DNA from: CAZKCK01 sp964552325
GTDB lineage: Bacteria > Bacteroidota > Bacteroidia > Bacteroidales > TTA-H9
Length of the DNA: 6,843 bases
Assembly: GCA_964552325.1 (NCBI GenBank)
Contig: CAZKHA010000181.1
Location: 1 to 6,843 of the forward strand
Direction: 5' to 3'
Shown: piece after piece, positions 1-6,760 of the stretch
Numbering within the stretch: position 1 is the first letter of the stretch
Layout: every line of letters starts with the position of its first letter
Notes under the pieces: generated by a model
Database searches by the model: none
Told to the model about the DNA's origin: nothing
The model's input: the letters and a program-made list of their open reading frames with translations, nothing else
Program-made: the position numbers and the translations under genes

Positions 1-1027
1 GTGCATCGCGCCTCACCAGGATGTGGCCATTAAAAACAGCTTTGGCATAATCGTCGAGGATGCCCTTAAATAGCTCGCTGCTGGTACAATTGGCTGCTGC
101 ATGATCTACAAAAACCAAGTTATCGGTCTGTTGTTTTTTGTCCATCAGGTACAACCCATATACATTAGCCTCGCCGCCTTGGGCATTGAGGCTAACATAC
201 GTTTCGTTGCGGATAAGGCCGCCATTTAGTGAGATAGAATGTGTGTTGAGGCGTGCATTTCCCGTTAAATGGAAATACGCATGGTGTATAATGGTGCTGT
301 GGTCGTTAATGTTCTGCATTTTGTAATATTCCACTTGCGCATTTTCACCAACAAATACTTCGGTAACCGAATTGGTAAAGCCGGCATTGTGGTTGTGGGA
401 GTCGTCGCAATGTACCAACTGCAATTGGCTGTTGCGGCCAACGATTACCAAATTGCGCGTAAGGTTGTATAAATTGCTGGAATGTTCGGTTACGTTTACC
501 ATCTGAATTGGTTTTTCAACTACTGTATTATCAGGCACGTAAATGAATATTCCATCGGAGGCAAAAGCTGTGTTAAGCGCTACAAAGGCATTCGACTCAT
601 TATCGGCATACTTGCCAAGATGGGCAGCTACCAATTCGGGTGCATCGCGCATGGCACGGCCTAAACTCCCTATTATGACGCCGTTTGGCAAGATGCGAAG
701 CGAGGAATTGCGATAAGCATACCAACCGTTTACGGTGGTAATTAAAAATGTGTCGAGGTCTGGAACTTCGCAGGCGAAGATCTTCTCCACATCCACATCG
801 CGTTGATAGTCTTCCAGGTAAAAATCATACTCGAACGAGAGCGGATGGGCTATATCCGTATTGCGCCATTTCTCGTGGGTGCTGGTAGGAAACCCCAAAC
901 GGCTAAAGCTTTCGAAAGCTTTTTGGCGTATGGATTTCCAATGGGCTGAATCGTTGCGAGCGATAATTTCAAAATGCTGCTCAAAAAGGGCCTGCAACTG
1001 CTGGATATCATTGATGGTTGTAACCAT
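1..1027 (-). CDS. sufD: SufD, Fe-S cluster assembly scaffold subunit (3' end cut by window edge)
   Basis: Reading the minus strand from the ATG at 1027-1025 gives 342 uninterrupted codons with no stop before the left edge, so this is the N-terminal three quarters of a protein that is usually about 430-450 residues. SufD pairs with SufB and a SufC dimer in the cytosolic SufBC2D complex that assembles Fe-S clusters. Seen in the translation: a helical N-terminal part with the EKWRNTDI motif (residues 52-59), typical of SufD; then a beta-rich region expected to form the right-handed parallel beta-helix, with FVALNTAFASDGIFIYVP (148-165); and the family hallmark DHAAANCTSSELFKGILDD (308-326) followed by VFNGHILVRRDA. 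The C-terminal part, which in E. coli SufD carries the histidine implicated in cluster assembly (His360 as I recall it), lies outside the window. The gene follows sufC after 54 bases on the same strand and is probably cotranscribed. The start is preceded by an A-rich stretch rather than a Shine-Dalgarno site. Confidence 0.96.
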   Translation of the reverse strand, partial: MVTTINDIQQLQALFEQHFEIIARNDSAHWKSIRQKAFESFSRLGFPTSTHEKWRNTDIAHPLSFEYDFYLEDYQRDVDVEKIFACEVPDLDTFLITTVNGWYAYRNSSLRILPNGVIIGSLGRAMRDAPELVAAHLGKYADNESNAFVALNTAFASDGIFIYVPDNTVVEKPIQMVNVTEHSSNLYNLTRNLVIVGRNSQLQLVHCDDSHNHNAGFTNSVTEVFVGENAQVEYYKMQNINDHSTIIHHAYFHLTGNARLNTHSISLNGGLIRNETYVSLNAQGGEANVYGLYLMDKKQQTDNLVFVDHAAANCTSSELFKGILDDYAKAVFNGHILVRRDA

Positions 1028-1081
1028 ATTTTCTTTCTTTAATAATTGATTGCTGGGCAATGGTTCTTGATCTACGCCAAG

Positions 1082-1840
1082 CTATTTCCCTTCCAATTCG
1101 CGCTTTATCCAATCGTAGCCTTTTTCTTCGAGTTCCAAGGCAAGTTCTTTGCGGCCCGATTTTACGATGCGGCCTTCAAAAAGCACATGAACATAATCCG
1201 GAACAATATAATCGAGCAGGCGCTGGTAATGCGTTATGACCAAGGTGGCATTTTCTTTATTACGTAACATATTCACCCCGTTGGCAACTATGCGAAGTGC
1301 GTCAATATCCAGGCCTGAGTCGGTTTCGTCGAGCACGGCCAGCAAAGGTTCGAGCATAGCCATCTGGAAGATTTCGTTTTTCTTTTTCTCGCCTCCCGAA
1401 AAGCCTTCGTTAACGCTTCGGTTGTTGAGCTTGGCGTGTATTTCAACCAATTTCTTTTTTTCTTCCATGCGTGCCAAAAACTCGTTGGCTGGCATAGGCT
1501 CAAGGCCTTTGTATTTGCGGGTTTCGTTTAGAGCCGTGCGCATAAAGTTGGCCATGCTTACGCCCGGAATCTCTACGGGGTATTGAAACCCAAGAAAAAT
1601 GCCTTCGCGTGCACGTTGCTCAACGGGCATCTCGAGTAGGTTCATCCCTTTGTAAACCACTTCACCTTCGGTTACCTCAAAAATATCGCGTCCGGCTATC
1701 ACCGAGGCCAGGGTACTTTTACCGGTGCCATTAGGGCCCATGATGGCATGTACTTCACCGGCTTGAACTTCGAGGTTTACGCCTTTTAAGATTTCTTTTC
1801 CGTGTATGGAGGCGTGCAAGTTTTTTATCTGCAAGAGCAT
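1082..1840 (-). CDS. sufC: SufC, ATPase subunit of the SufBCD Fe-S assembly complex
   Basis: A 252-residue ABC-type ATPase without membrane segments, the usual SufC length. It binds SufB and SufD in the cytosol, and its ATP-driven dimerisation is thought to open the scaffold for cluster building. Visible motifs: Walker A GPNGTGKST (35-43), Q-loop Gln86 in LGFQYP, the SufC-type signature GFSGGEKKKNEI (146-157), Walker B LLAVLDE ending in Asp171-Glu172, D-loop SGLD (175-178), and switch His204 in VITHYQRLLDY. The phrase FSGGEKKKNEIFQMAMLEP separates SufC from transport ATPases. The third basic residue here is Lys, where many homologues have Arg (EKKRNEI); the change is conservative. The gene lies 38 bases after sufB and 54 before sufD, all on one strand, which supports one operon. 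No canonical ribosome binding site is seen; the leader is A/T-rich. Confidence 0.98.
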   Translation of the reverse strand: MLLQIKNLHASIHGKEILKGVNLEVQAGEVHAIMGPNGTGKSTLASVIAGRDIFEVTEGEVVYKGMNLLEMPVEQRAREGIFLGFQYPVEIPGVSMANFMRTALNETRKYKGLEPMPANEFLARMEEKKKLVEIHAKLNNRSVNEGFSGGEKKKNEIFQMAMLEPLLAVLDETDSGLDIDALRIVANGVNMLRNKENATLVITHYQRLLDYIVPDYVHVLFEGRIVKSGRKELALELEEKGYDWIKRELEGK

Positions 1841-1878
1841 TGTATATCAAATTTTTGTGGTTGCTAATTTTTAATTGG

Positions 1879-3327
1879 TTATCCTACGCTGCCTTCAAGG
1901 CTGATTGATAAGAGTTTTTGGGCCTCCACGGCAAATTCCATGGGCAGCTTGCTCAGCACTTCTTTGGCATAACCATTTACAATCAAACCGATGGCCGATT
2001 CCATTTGGATGCCGCGCTGTTGGCAATAAAATAACTGTTCATCCGAAATTTTTGATGTGGTGGCTTCGTGTTCCACCACCGACGATTTGTTCTCGGCACT
2101 GATATAGGGGAAGGTATGCGCCCCGCATTTACTGCCAAGAAGCAAGGAGTCGCATTGCGAAAAATTGCGTGCGTTTTCGGCCTTACGGCTTATTTTAACC
2201 AAGCCCCTGTAACTGTTGTTGCTGTGGCCAGCCGAAATGCCTTTCGAGATAATGGTGGAACGTGAGTTGCGCCCAATATGCACCATCTTGGTGCCCGTAT
2301 CGGCTTGCTGGTAGTTGTTGGTAACGGCTACCGAGTAAAACTCGCCTACCGAATGGTCGCCCAGCAAGATACAGCTTGGGTATTTCCAGGTGATGGCCGA
2401 ACCAGTTTCTACCTGTGTCCAGGATATCTTGGAATTGTTGCCTTTGCAGATCCCTCGTTTGGTAACAAAGTTGTAAATTCCACCTTCGCCTTTCTTATTC
2501 CCAGGGTACCAGTTTTGTACGGTGGAATATTTTACCTCGGCGTCTTTTAAGGCTATGATCTCAACAACGGCAGCATGTAGCTGGTTTTCATCGCGCATAG
2601 GTGCGGTACATCCTTCCATGTAGCTTACATAGGCTCCTTCGTCGGCAATAATCAGTGTACGTTCAAACTGCCCGGTATTGGCTGAATTTATGCGGAAATA
2701 GGTAGATAACTCGATAGGGCAGCGCACCCCTTTGGGGATATAAACAAATGAGCCATCGCTGAATACGGCAGAGTTGAGTGCCGAGAAGTAATTATCGGCA
2801 TAGGGCACCACCGAACCCATGTATTCTTTCACCAAATCGGGATGGTTTTTAAGCGCTTCGCTAAACGAGCAGAAAATGATGCCATGTTTGGCCAAGGTCT
2901 CCGAAAAAGTAGTCTTTACCGAAACACTATCAATTACGGCATCCACAGCTACGCCGCTTAAGCGTTTTTGTTCTTCTAGTGAGATGCCCAGCTTTTCAAA
3001 TGTCTTAAGCAGCTCGGGATCTACCTCATCTAAACTGTTTAGATTTTGCTTCTTCTTGGGAGCGGCATAGTATATAATTTCTTGAAAATCAATTTCAGGT
3101 ATGCTGAGATGAGCCCATTTCGGGGATTTCATGCCCTGCCAATGCTTAAAAGCCTTTAGGCGGTATTCGAGCATAAAGGCTGGTTCTTGCTTGCGTTCAG
3201 ATATAAAACGGATGGTATCTTCCGTCAGGCCTTTGGGTGCCATCTCGGTCTCAATGTCGGTAAAAAACCCGTATTTATATTCGCTTTGGGTAATCTCTTC
3301 AAGCAAGTTATTGGTATCAACTGCCAT
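1879..3327 (-). CDS. sufB: SufB, Fe-S cluster assembly scaffold subunit
   Basis: A complete 482-residue SufB (E. coli SufB is 495). With SufD it forms the beta-helix scaffold on which nascent Fe-S clusters are built from sulfur delivered by SufS/SufE-type proteins. Seen: the N-terminal SEYKYGF and WAHLSIPEIDFQEIIYYAAPKKK stretches; the core motif AVFSDGSFVYIPKGVRCPIELSTYFRIN (about 187-214); MEGCTAP with Cys240; and the C-terminal region with Cys392 (QCDSLL), CGAHTFPY (401-408) and VEHEATTSKI with His420-Glu421. By motif spacing, Cys392, His420 and Glu421 match E. coli Cys405, His433 and Glu434, and Cys240 matches Cys254; this alignment is from memory. The protein ends EFAVEAQKLLSISLEGSVG, as expected. 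The start is secure: an in-frame TAA lies 12 bases upstream and the N-terminus matches the family. It is the first gene of the leftward operon, with a promoter candidate about 40 bases upstream. Confidence 0.98.
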   Translation of the reverse strand: MAVDTNNLLEEITQSEYKYGFFTDIETEMAPKGLTEDTIRFISERKQEPAFMLEYRLKAFKHWQGMKSPKWAHLSIPEIDFQEIIYYAAPKKKQNLNSLDEVDPELLKTFEKLGISLEEQKRLSGVAVDAVIDSVSVKTTFSETLAKHGIIFCSFSEALKNHPDLVKEYMGSVVPYADNYFSALNSAVFSDGSFVYIPKGVRCPIELSTYFRINSANTGQFERTLIIADEGAYVSYMEGCTAPMRDENQLHAAVVEIIALKDAEVKYSTVQNWYPGNKKGEGGIYNFVTKRGICKGNNSKISWTQVETGSAITWKYPSCILLGDHSVGEFYSVAVTNNYQQADTGTKMVHIGRNSRSTIISKGISAGHSNNSYRGLVKISRKAENARNFSQCDSLLLGSKCGAHTFPYISAENKSSVVEHEATTSKISDEQLFYCQQRGIQMESAIGLIVNGYAKEVLSKLPMEFAVEAQKLLSISLEGSVG

Positions 3328-3361
3328 TTGGGTTATTTAGATTAAATTAAGAAACAGGGTG

Positions 3362-3402
3362 CAAAGATAGTCAAAGGTAGCCTTTTAATGATGTACCATC
3401 AA
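3362..3402 (-). promoter_or_regulatory. Predicted Bacteroidota-type promoter for sufBCD with two -7 boxes
   Basis: On the minus strand TACCTTTG (3379-3372) fits the phylum's TAnnTTTG -7 element. It is preceded by TTG (3402-3400) at a 20-base spacing, close to the usual -33/-7 distance. A second TAnnTTTG box, TATCTTTG (3369-3362), lies 10 bases closer to the gene but has no TTG at the right distance. Transcription would begin about 30-40 bases before the sufB ATG. The boxes are direct observations; promoter function is inferred. Confidence 0.55.
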
Positions 3403-3438
3403 CTAACTTAATAACAAAACTGGTATCTAAAATGTTTT

Positions 3439-3456
3439 TAGGTATTCAACTACCTA
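3439..3456. promoter_or_regulatory. Dyad TAGGTA-N6-TACCTA in the sufB/thiL divergent region
   Basis: A perfect 6-bp inverted repeat with a 6-base centre, lying between the sufB promoter candidate and the thiL promoter candidate. An 18-bp dyad in a divergent control region could be an operator for a dimeric repressor or activator. Arms this short can occur by chance, and no known binding consensus is recognised. Confidence 0.25.
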
Positions 3457-3527
3457 TTTGCCGAAATTTGGGTAGGGCAATAATCCAACTTTAGAAAGAT
3501 TACGCATTGAAGCCTATTTGCAAGTAG

Positions 3528-3558
3528 CTGGAACGAACGGCTGAATGGTGTAACTTTG
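3528..3558 (+). promoter_or_regulatory. Predicted -7 element and weak -33 for thiL-uvrC
   Basis: TAACTTTG at 3551-3558 matches TAnnTTTG and lies 19 bases before the thiL ATG, so the leader would be very short. Upstream at a 20-base spacing is CTG (3528-3530), only a two-of-three match to the TTG -33 core. The TAA at the start of the box is also the in-frame stop upstream of thiL. Confidence 0.45.
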
Positions 3559-3577
3559 CAGCCAAATTTTATTACAA

Positions 3578-4633
3578 ATGTTTGAAAACCGCAGCAAACC
3601 CAAACGTACCGAATTGGCTGAACTTGGTGAATTTGGGTTAATTAACCATCTCACCCAGCAGATTGAACCCAAGCATAAATCAACCATAAAAGGTATTGGC
3701 GACGATGCGGCTGTACTGGATTACGGCGATAAACAACTGCTGATAAGTACCGATATTTTGGCTGAAGGCGTTCACTTCGACCTTAGCTATATGCCCTTAA
3801 AACACTTGGGATACAAGGCGGCAGTCGTTAATTTTTCGGATATCTATGCTATGAATGGCGAACCTCGGCAATTGCTGGTGGCCTTATCGGTTTCGAACAG
3901 GTTTAGTGTTGAAGGCCTCGAAGAACTGTATGAAGGCATTAAACTTGCTTGCGAACGTTACAATGTTGATTTAGTGGGTGGCGATACCACATCTAGTGCG
4001 GGTGGCTTGTTCTTATCGTTGACCGTTACCGGCGAGGTTGAAAAAAATGCCGCCGTTTACCGAAGTGGAGCCCAAGAAAACGATCTGATTTGTGTAACCG
4101 GCGACTTGGGTGGGGCATATATGGGCCTATTGTTGTTAGAACGCGAGAAGCAAGTATATAAGGCAAATCCCGCCATGCAGCCCGATCTCGAAGGATATGA
4201 TTATCCCCTAGAACGGCAGTTGAAGCCCGAAGCCCAAAAAAACACCATCCAATTGCTAAAAGCGGCTGGCGTTGTGCCTACATCCATGATTGATATTTCG
4301 GATGGATTAGCCTCGGAGATTCTCCACATTTGCAAGCAATCAGACAAGGGATGTGCTCTTTACGAAGACAAAATCCCTATTGATGCCATCACCGTAACCT
4401 TGGCAGAAACCTTCTCCATTGCCCCTTTGGTAGCAGCCTTAAACGGTGGTGAAGACTATGAGCTGCTTTTTACGATAAAAATGAGCGATTTCGACAAGAT
4501 TAAAGATGAAGAATCCATCAAGGTAATTGGGCATATTACCAACAAAGAAGCTGGCTGCAACTTGGTGACAGGCGCTGGTCAACTTATAAGCCTGCAAGCC
4601 CAGGGCTGGAACCATATGGCTAACAAAGCTTAA
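3578..4633 (+). CDS. thiL: Thiamine-monophosphate kinase ThiL
   Basis: A 351-residue protein of the PurM/ThiL ATP-binding fold. ThiL phosphorylates thiamine monophosphate with ATP to give thiamine diphosphate, the active cofactor, in the cytosol (EC 2.7.4.16). Motifs in family order: GEFGLI (17-22), GIGDDAAVL (39-47, metal and nucleotide binding), STDILAEGVHF (57-67), NFSDIYAMNGEP (85-96), LVGGDTTSS (132-140), VTGDLGGAYMG (173-183), MIDISDGLASEI (237-248) and LNGGEDYELLFT (288-299). The conserved aspartates of GDD, STD, NxSD, GGDT and DISDG are all present. At 351 residues it is slightly longer than E. coli ThiL (about 325). The start is well placed: an in-frame TAA lies at 3551-3553, with no other ATG between. 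There is no Shine-Dalgarno site, only an A/T-rich leader. uvrC follows 7 bases after the stop, so the two are probably cotranscribed. Confidence 0.97.
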   Translation: MFENRSKPKRTELAELGEFGLINHLTQQIEPKHKSTIKGIGDDAAVLDYGDKQLLISTDILAEGVHFDLSYMPLKHLGYKAAVVNFSDIYAMNGEPRQLLVALSVSNRFSVEGLEELYEGIKLACERYNVDLVGGDTTSSAGGLFLSLTVTGEVEKNAAVYRSGAQENDLICVTGDLGGAYMGLLLLEREKQVYKANPAMQPDLEGYDYPLERQLKPEAQKNTIQLLKAAGVVPTSMIDISDGLASEILHICKQSDKGCALYEDKIPIDAITVTLAETFSIAPLVAALNGGEDYELLFTIKMSDFDKIKDEESIKVIGHITNKEAGCNLVTGAGQLISLQAQGWNHMANKA

Positions 4634-4640
4634 TGCACAA

Positions 4641-6452
4641 ATGATTCCCGATACCAAGCATACTGGCCATATTCAGTCCATATTGAAGATACTGCCACAT
4701 AAGCCTGGTGTTTATCAGTATTTTAATTCCGATGGCACCATTATTTACGTTGGAAAGGCCAAAGATCTGAAAAAAAGGGTGGCATCCTATTTTAACAAAG
4801 ACAATACCCTGAGCGGTAAGGTAATGATGTTGGTGAAGAACATTGCCGACATTAAATATATAGTGGTTGGGTCGGAACTGGATGCGCTTTTGTTGGAGAA
4901 TAACCTTATTAAAGAACACCAACCTAAGTACAATATCAACCTCAAGGATGATAAGACATACCCTTGGATTTGTATTAAGAATGAACCTTTCCCGAGGGTC
5001 TTTCCAACACGCAACCTGATAAAGGATGGGTCAAAGTATTTTGGTCCCTATGCCTCCGGCAAAATGATGCATACCTTGCTCGACCTCATCAGGCAATTAT
5101 ACCAGTTACGAAGCTGCAGTTTAAGGCTTACTCCCGAAAATATCCAACGAAACAAGTTCAGCCTTTGCCTGCAGTACCATATCGGAAATTGCAAAGGCCC
5201 TTGTACTGGTTTACAAACCGAGGATGAATACAACGAAACCGTATTGGCTATCAGGCATATTATTAAGGGCAATATTACCGCAGCAGCCAACGAGCTTCGT
5301 AAAATGATGATGCAACATGCCGCCAACCTTGAGTTTGAGAAGGCCCAACTTATTAAGGAAAAGCTCGAAATACTTGATAATTACCAAAGCAAGAGTACTG
5401 TAGTAAATCCGGCTATTGCAAATGTGGATGTGTTTTCGGTGGTAAGCGACGAAAAATCGGGTTATGCCAATTACATGAAAGTGATAGAAGGACGTATTGT
5501 ACAAGCCCACACCCTCGAAATCAGGAAGAAGCTTGACGAGAATGACAGCGAACTGCTCGATTTTGCCATAGCCGAATTTAGGCAACGCTTTGAATGCGAT
5601 GCACCCGAAATACTCGTTTCTACCCAGCCTGAGACTGAAATACCAGGAGTAACCATTACAATTCCGCAACGAGGTGATAAAAAACAATTGCTCGAACTCT
5701 CGGAAAGCAACGCCAAATACTTCCGGCTTGAAAAGTTGAAACAAGCTGAGCTGGTTGATCCTGAACGAAGAAGCATGCGGGTTCTAACCCAAATGATGAA
5801 AGATTTGCGCATGAACGTGCTACCCGAGCACATCGAGTGTTTCGATAATTCGAACATTCAGGGCGAGTATCCCGTGGCAGCCATGGTAGTGTTTAAGCAA
5901 GCCAAACCCGATAAAAAGGAATACCGACATTTTAACATAAAAACAGTGGAGGGTCCCAATGACTTCGCTTCGATGGAAGAGATTATCCATCGTAGATACA
6001 GCCGTTTATTGGAAGAACAAAAGCCACTGCCACAATTAATTGTAATTGATGGCGGAAAAGGCCAGCTTTCTGCAGCTCTCAAGAGCATTGATTTACTGGG
6101 TTTAAGAGGGAGGATTACCATTATTGGCATAGCCAAGAAACTCGAAGAAATTTATTATCCGGGCGATACACTGCCCATGTACCTTGATAAAAAATCGGAA
6201 TCGTTGCGGATTATCCAACATCTGCGCGATGAAGCCCATCGATTTGGCATCACCCACCACCGAAAACGCCGTGAACGCGGCACTATAAAGACACAACTCA
6301 CCGAAATAAAAGGAGTTGGCGAAGCCACGGCAGATTTATTGCTCAAGAAGTTTAAATCGGTAAAACGTATTAAAGATGCCAGTGTGGAAGATTTAGAAGA
6401 AGTTGTGGGGAAAGCTAAGGCCTTGGCTTTAAAAGAAGGCTTGGGTGGTTAA
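4641..6452 (+). CDS. uvrC: UvrABC system protein C (excision endonuclease)
   Basis: A 603-residue UvrC, close to the usual length, that makes the dual incisions on either side of a DNA lesion after UvrA/UvrB recognition. Domains in order: an N-terminal GIY-YIG nuclease (about 17-100, with GVY at 23-25, YVG at 36-38, Arg47 and Glu86, expected to make the 3' cut); a cysteine cluster Cys159, Cys176, Cys184, Cys188; a UVR motif for UvrB contact (about 213-246, NLEFEKAQLIKEKLEIL); an RNase H-like nuclease for the 5' cut, with ECFDNSNIQG (Asp402), LIVIDGGKGQL (Asp470) and LRDEAHRF (Asp530, His533); and a C-terminal helix-hairpin-helix region (about 553-590, LTEIKGVGEATADLLLKKF). Catalytic roles are assigned from family motifs. 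It starts 7 bases after thiL. The last residues after VVGKAKAL are low in complexity (ALKEGLGG), and the stop codon abuts a tandem repeat array. Confidence 0.98.
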   Translation: MIPDTKHTGHIQSILKILPHKPGVYQYFNSDGTIIYVGKAKDLKKRVASYFNKDNTLSGKVMMLVKNIADIKYIVVGSELDALLLENNLIKEHQPKYNINLKDDKTYPWICIKNEPFPRVFPTRNLIKDGSKYFGPYASGKMMHTLLDLIRQLYQLRSCSLRLTPENIQRNKFSLCLQYHIGNCKGPCTGLQTEDEYNETVLAIRHIIKGNITAAANELRKMMMQHAANLEFEKAQLIKEKLEILDNYQSKSTVVNPAIANVDVFSVVSDEKSGYANYMKVIEGRIVQAHTLEIRKKLDENDSELLDFAIAEFRQRFECDAPEILVSTQPETEIPGVTITIPQRGDKKQLLELSESNAKYFRLEKLKQAELVDPERRSMRVLTQMMKDLRMNVLPEHIECFDNSNIQGEYPVAAMVVFKQAKPDKKEYRHFNIKTVEGPNDFASMEEIIHRRYSRLLEEQKPLPQLIVIDGGKGQLSAALKSIDLLGLRGRITIIGIAKKLEEIYYPGDTLPMYLDKKSESLRIIQHLRDEAHRFGITHHRKRRERGTIKTQLTEIKGVGEATADLLLKKFKSVKRIKDASVEDLEEVVGKAKALALKEGLGG

Positions 6453-6515
6453 TGTGGAAATGTGAGAATGTGAGAATGTGCAGATGGGGAAATGTGAGAA
6501 TGTGCAGATAGCTTG

Positions 6516-6534
6516 CCCTGAGCCTGCCGAAGGG
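6516..6534. repeat. Interspersed palindrome-like 19-mer, copy A
   Basis: CCCTGAGCCTGCCGAAGGG. The four-base ends CCCT/AGGG are complementary. The next two positions on each side form tandem G-A and A-G appositions, which can stack as sheared pairs in single-stranded DNA or RNA. It is identical to copy C at 6791-6809. From general knowledge, this 19-mer and its CTTGTC variant recur as short interspersed repeats in many bacterial genomes; I could not check that here. Confidence 0.85.
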
Positions 6535-6587
6535 TGGAAATGTGAAAATGTGGAAATGTGAAGATATGCAAATGTGGAAATAGCCTG

Positions 6588-6606
6588 CCCTGAGCTTGTC
6601 GAAGGC
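6588..6606. repeat. Interspersed palindrome-like 19-mer, copy B (variant)
   Basis: CCCTGAGCTTGTCGAAGGC. It differs from copies A and C by two C-to-T changes in the centre and by its last base. It lies exactly 72 bases (nine 8-base units) after copy A and follows the same ATAGCYTG lead-in. Its flanks also allow a 5-bp stem, AGCCT (6582-6586) with AGGCT (6603-6607). Confidence 0.8.
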
Positions 6607-6607
6607 T

Positions 6608-6625
6608 TGCCTGACTCTATAGGCA
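6608..6625. repeat. Short inverted repeat TGCCT-N8-AGGCA
   Basis: Perfect 5-bp arms around an 8-base loop, just after repeat copy B. It is the only simple hairpin close downstream of uvrC (about 155 bases after the stop). No run of T follows, so a Rho-independent terminator is not supported; it more likely belongs to the repeat element. Confidence 0.45.
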
Positions 6626-6721
6626 GGGTGCTCATGTTTAAGAGGTTGGTTCAATGCCTTGGAGAGGCCGGGTAATTAGGGGTATTGGGTTTTGCGCGTT
6701 TTGAAAGCAGTACCCGTTGAT

Positions 6722-6738
6722 ACGCACAACCTGTGCGT
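6722..6738. repeat. Perfect inverted repeat ACGCACA-acc-TGTGCGT
   Basis: Seven-bp arms (6722-6728 and 6732-6738) around a 3-base loop, a compact hairpin on either strand. It pairs with a second 7-bp hairpin 22 bases downstream. No T-tract follows, so it is not a standard terminator. Confidence 0.75.
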
Positions 6739-6760
6739 CTAGATTGACGAGTTAATCCTG

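Larger units (their letters stand above)
6452..6606 (+). repeat. 8-bp tandem repeat array with two in-phase palindromic inserts
   Basis: Beginning at the last base of the uvrC stop codon, the sequence follows a strict 8-base period. Seven units occupy 6452-6507: the variants are ATGTGGAA, ATGTGAGA (three copies), ATGTGCAG (two copies) and ATGGGGAA. ATAGCTTG (6508-6515) then leads into a 19-base palindrome-like element. The array resumes at 6535 with a partial TGGAA and runs through 6540-6579 with the same motif, then ATAGCCTG (6580-6587) leads into a second palindrome. The insert plus partial unit totals 24 bases, so the 8-base phase is never lost. The plus strand of the simple units is almost free of C. 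Apparent reading frames through it on the minus strand (His-Phe-Ile-Ser-Thr rich) are products of the repeat, not genes. Confidence 0.93.

Noticed and set aside
1..1027. Frameshift or pseudogene in sufD
   Set aside because: Codon-by-codon reading from 1027 to 2 shows no internal stop, and the family motifs appear in order; the only incompleteness is the window edge.
138..1049. Several short plus-strand genes at the left end
   Set aside because: All but the last few bases of this stretch lie antisense to the continuous 342-codon sufD reading frame, which has family motifs throughout; the small frames have none.
3559..3577. TPP riboswitch upstream of thiL
   Set aside because: The predicted leader is under 20 bases and nothing in 3421-3577 resembles the THI-box core; ThiL genes in salvage or housekeeping contexts often lack one.
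5211..5744. A 177-residue minus-strand gene inside uvrC
   Set aside because: It lies wholly antisense to the RNase H-proximal part of a clearly conserved uvrC, shows no recognisable motif, and is explained as a shadow frame.
6452..6606. CRISPR array
   Set aside because: The units are 8 bases long and directly adjacent, without unique spacers; the palindromes differ from one another, and no cas gene is visible.
6608..6625. Rho-independent terminator of uvrC
   Set aside because: The stem is only 5 bp and is followed by GGGTGCTCATG rather than a T-tract.
6415..6654. Minus-strand coding regions downstream of uvrC (two overlapping frames, 68-79 residues)
   Set aside because: The translations are repeats of His-Phe-Ile-Ser-Thr-type residues dictated by the 8-base array and the 19-mers, and they overlap the end of uvrC. 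An 8-base period opens several frames at once, so open frames are expected without selection.
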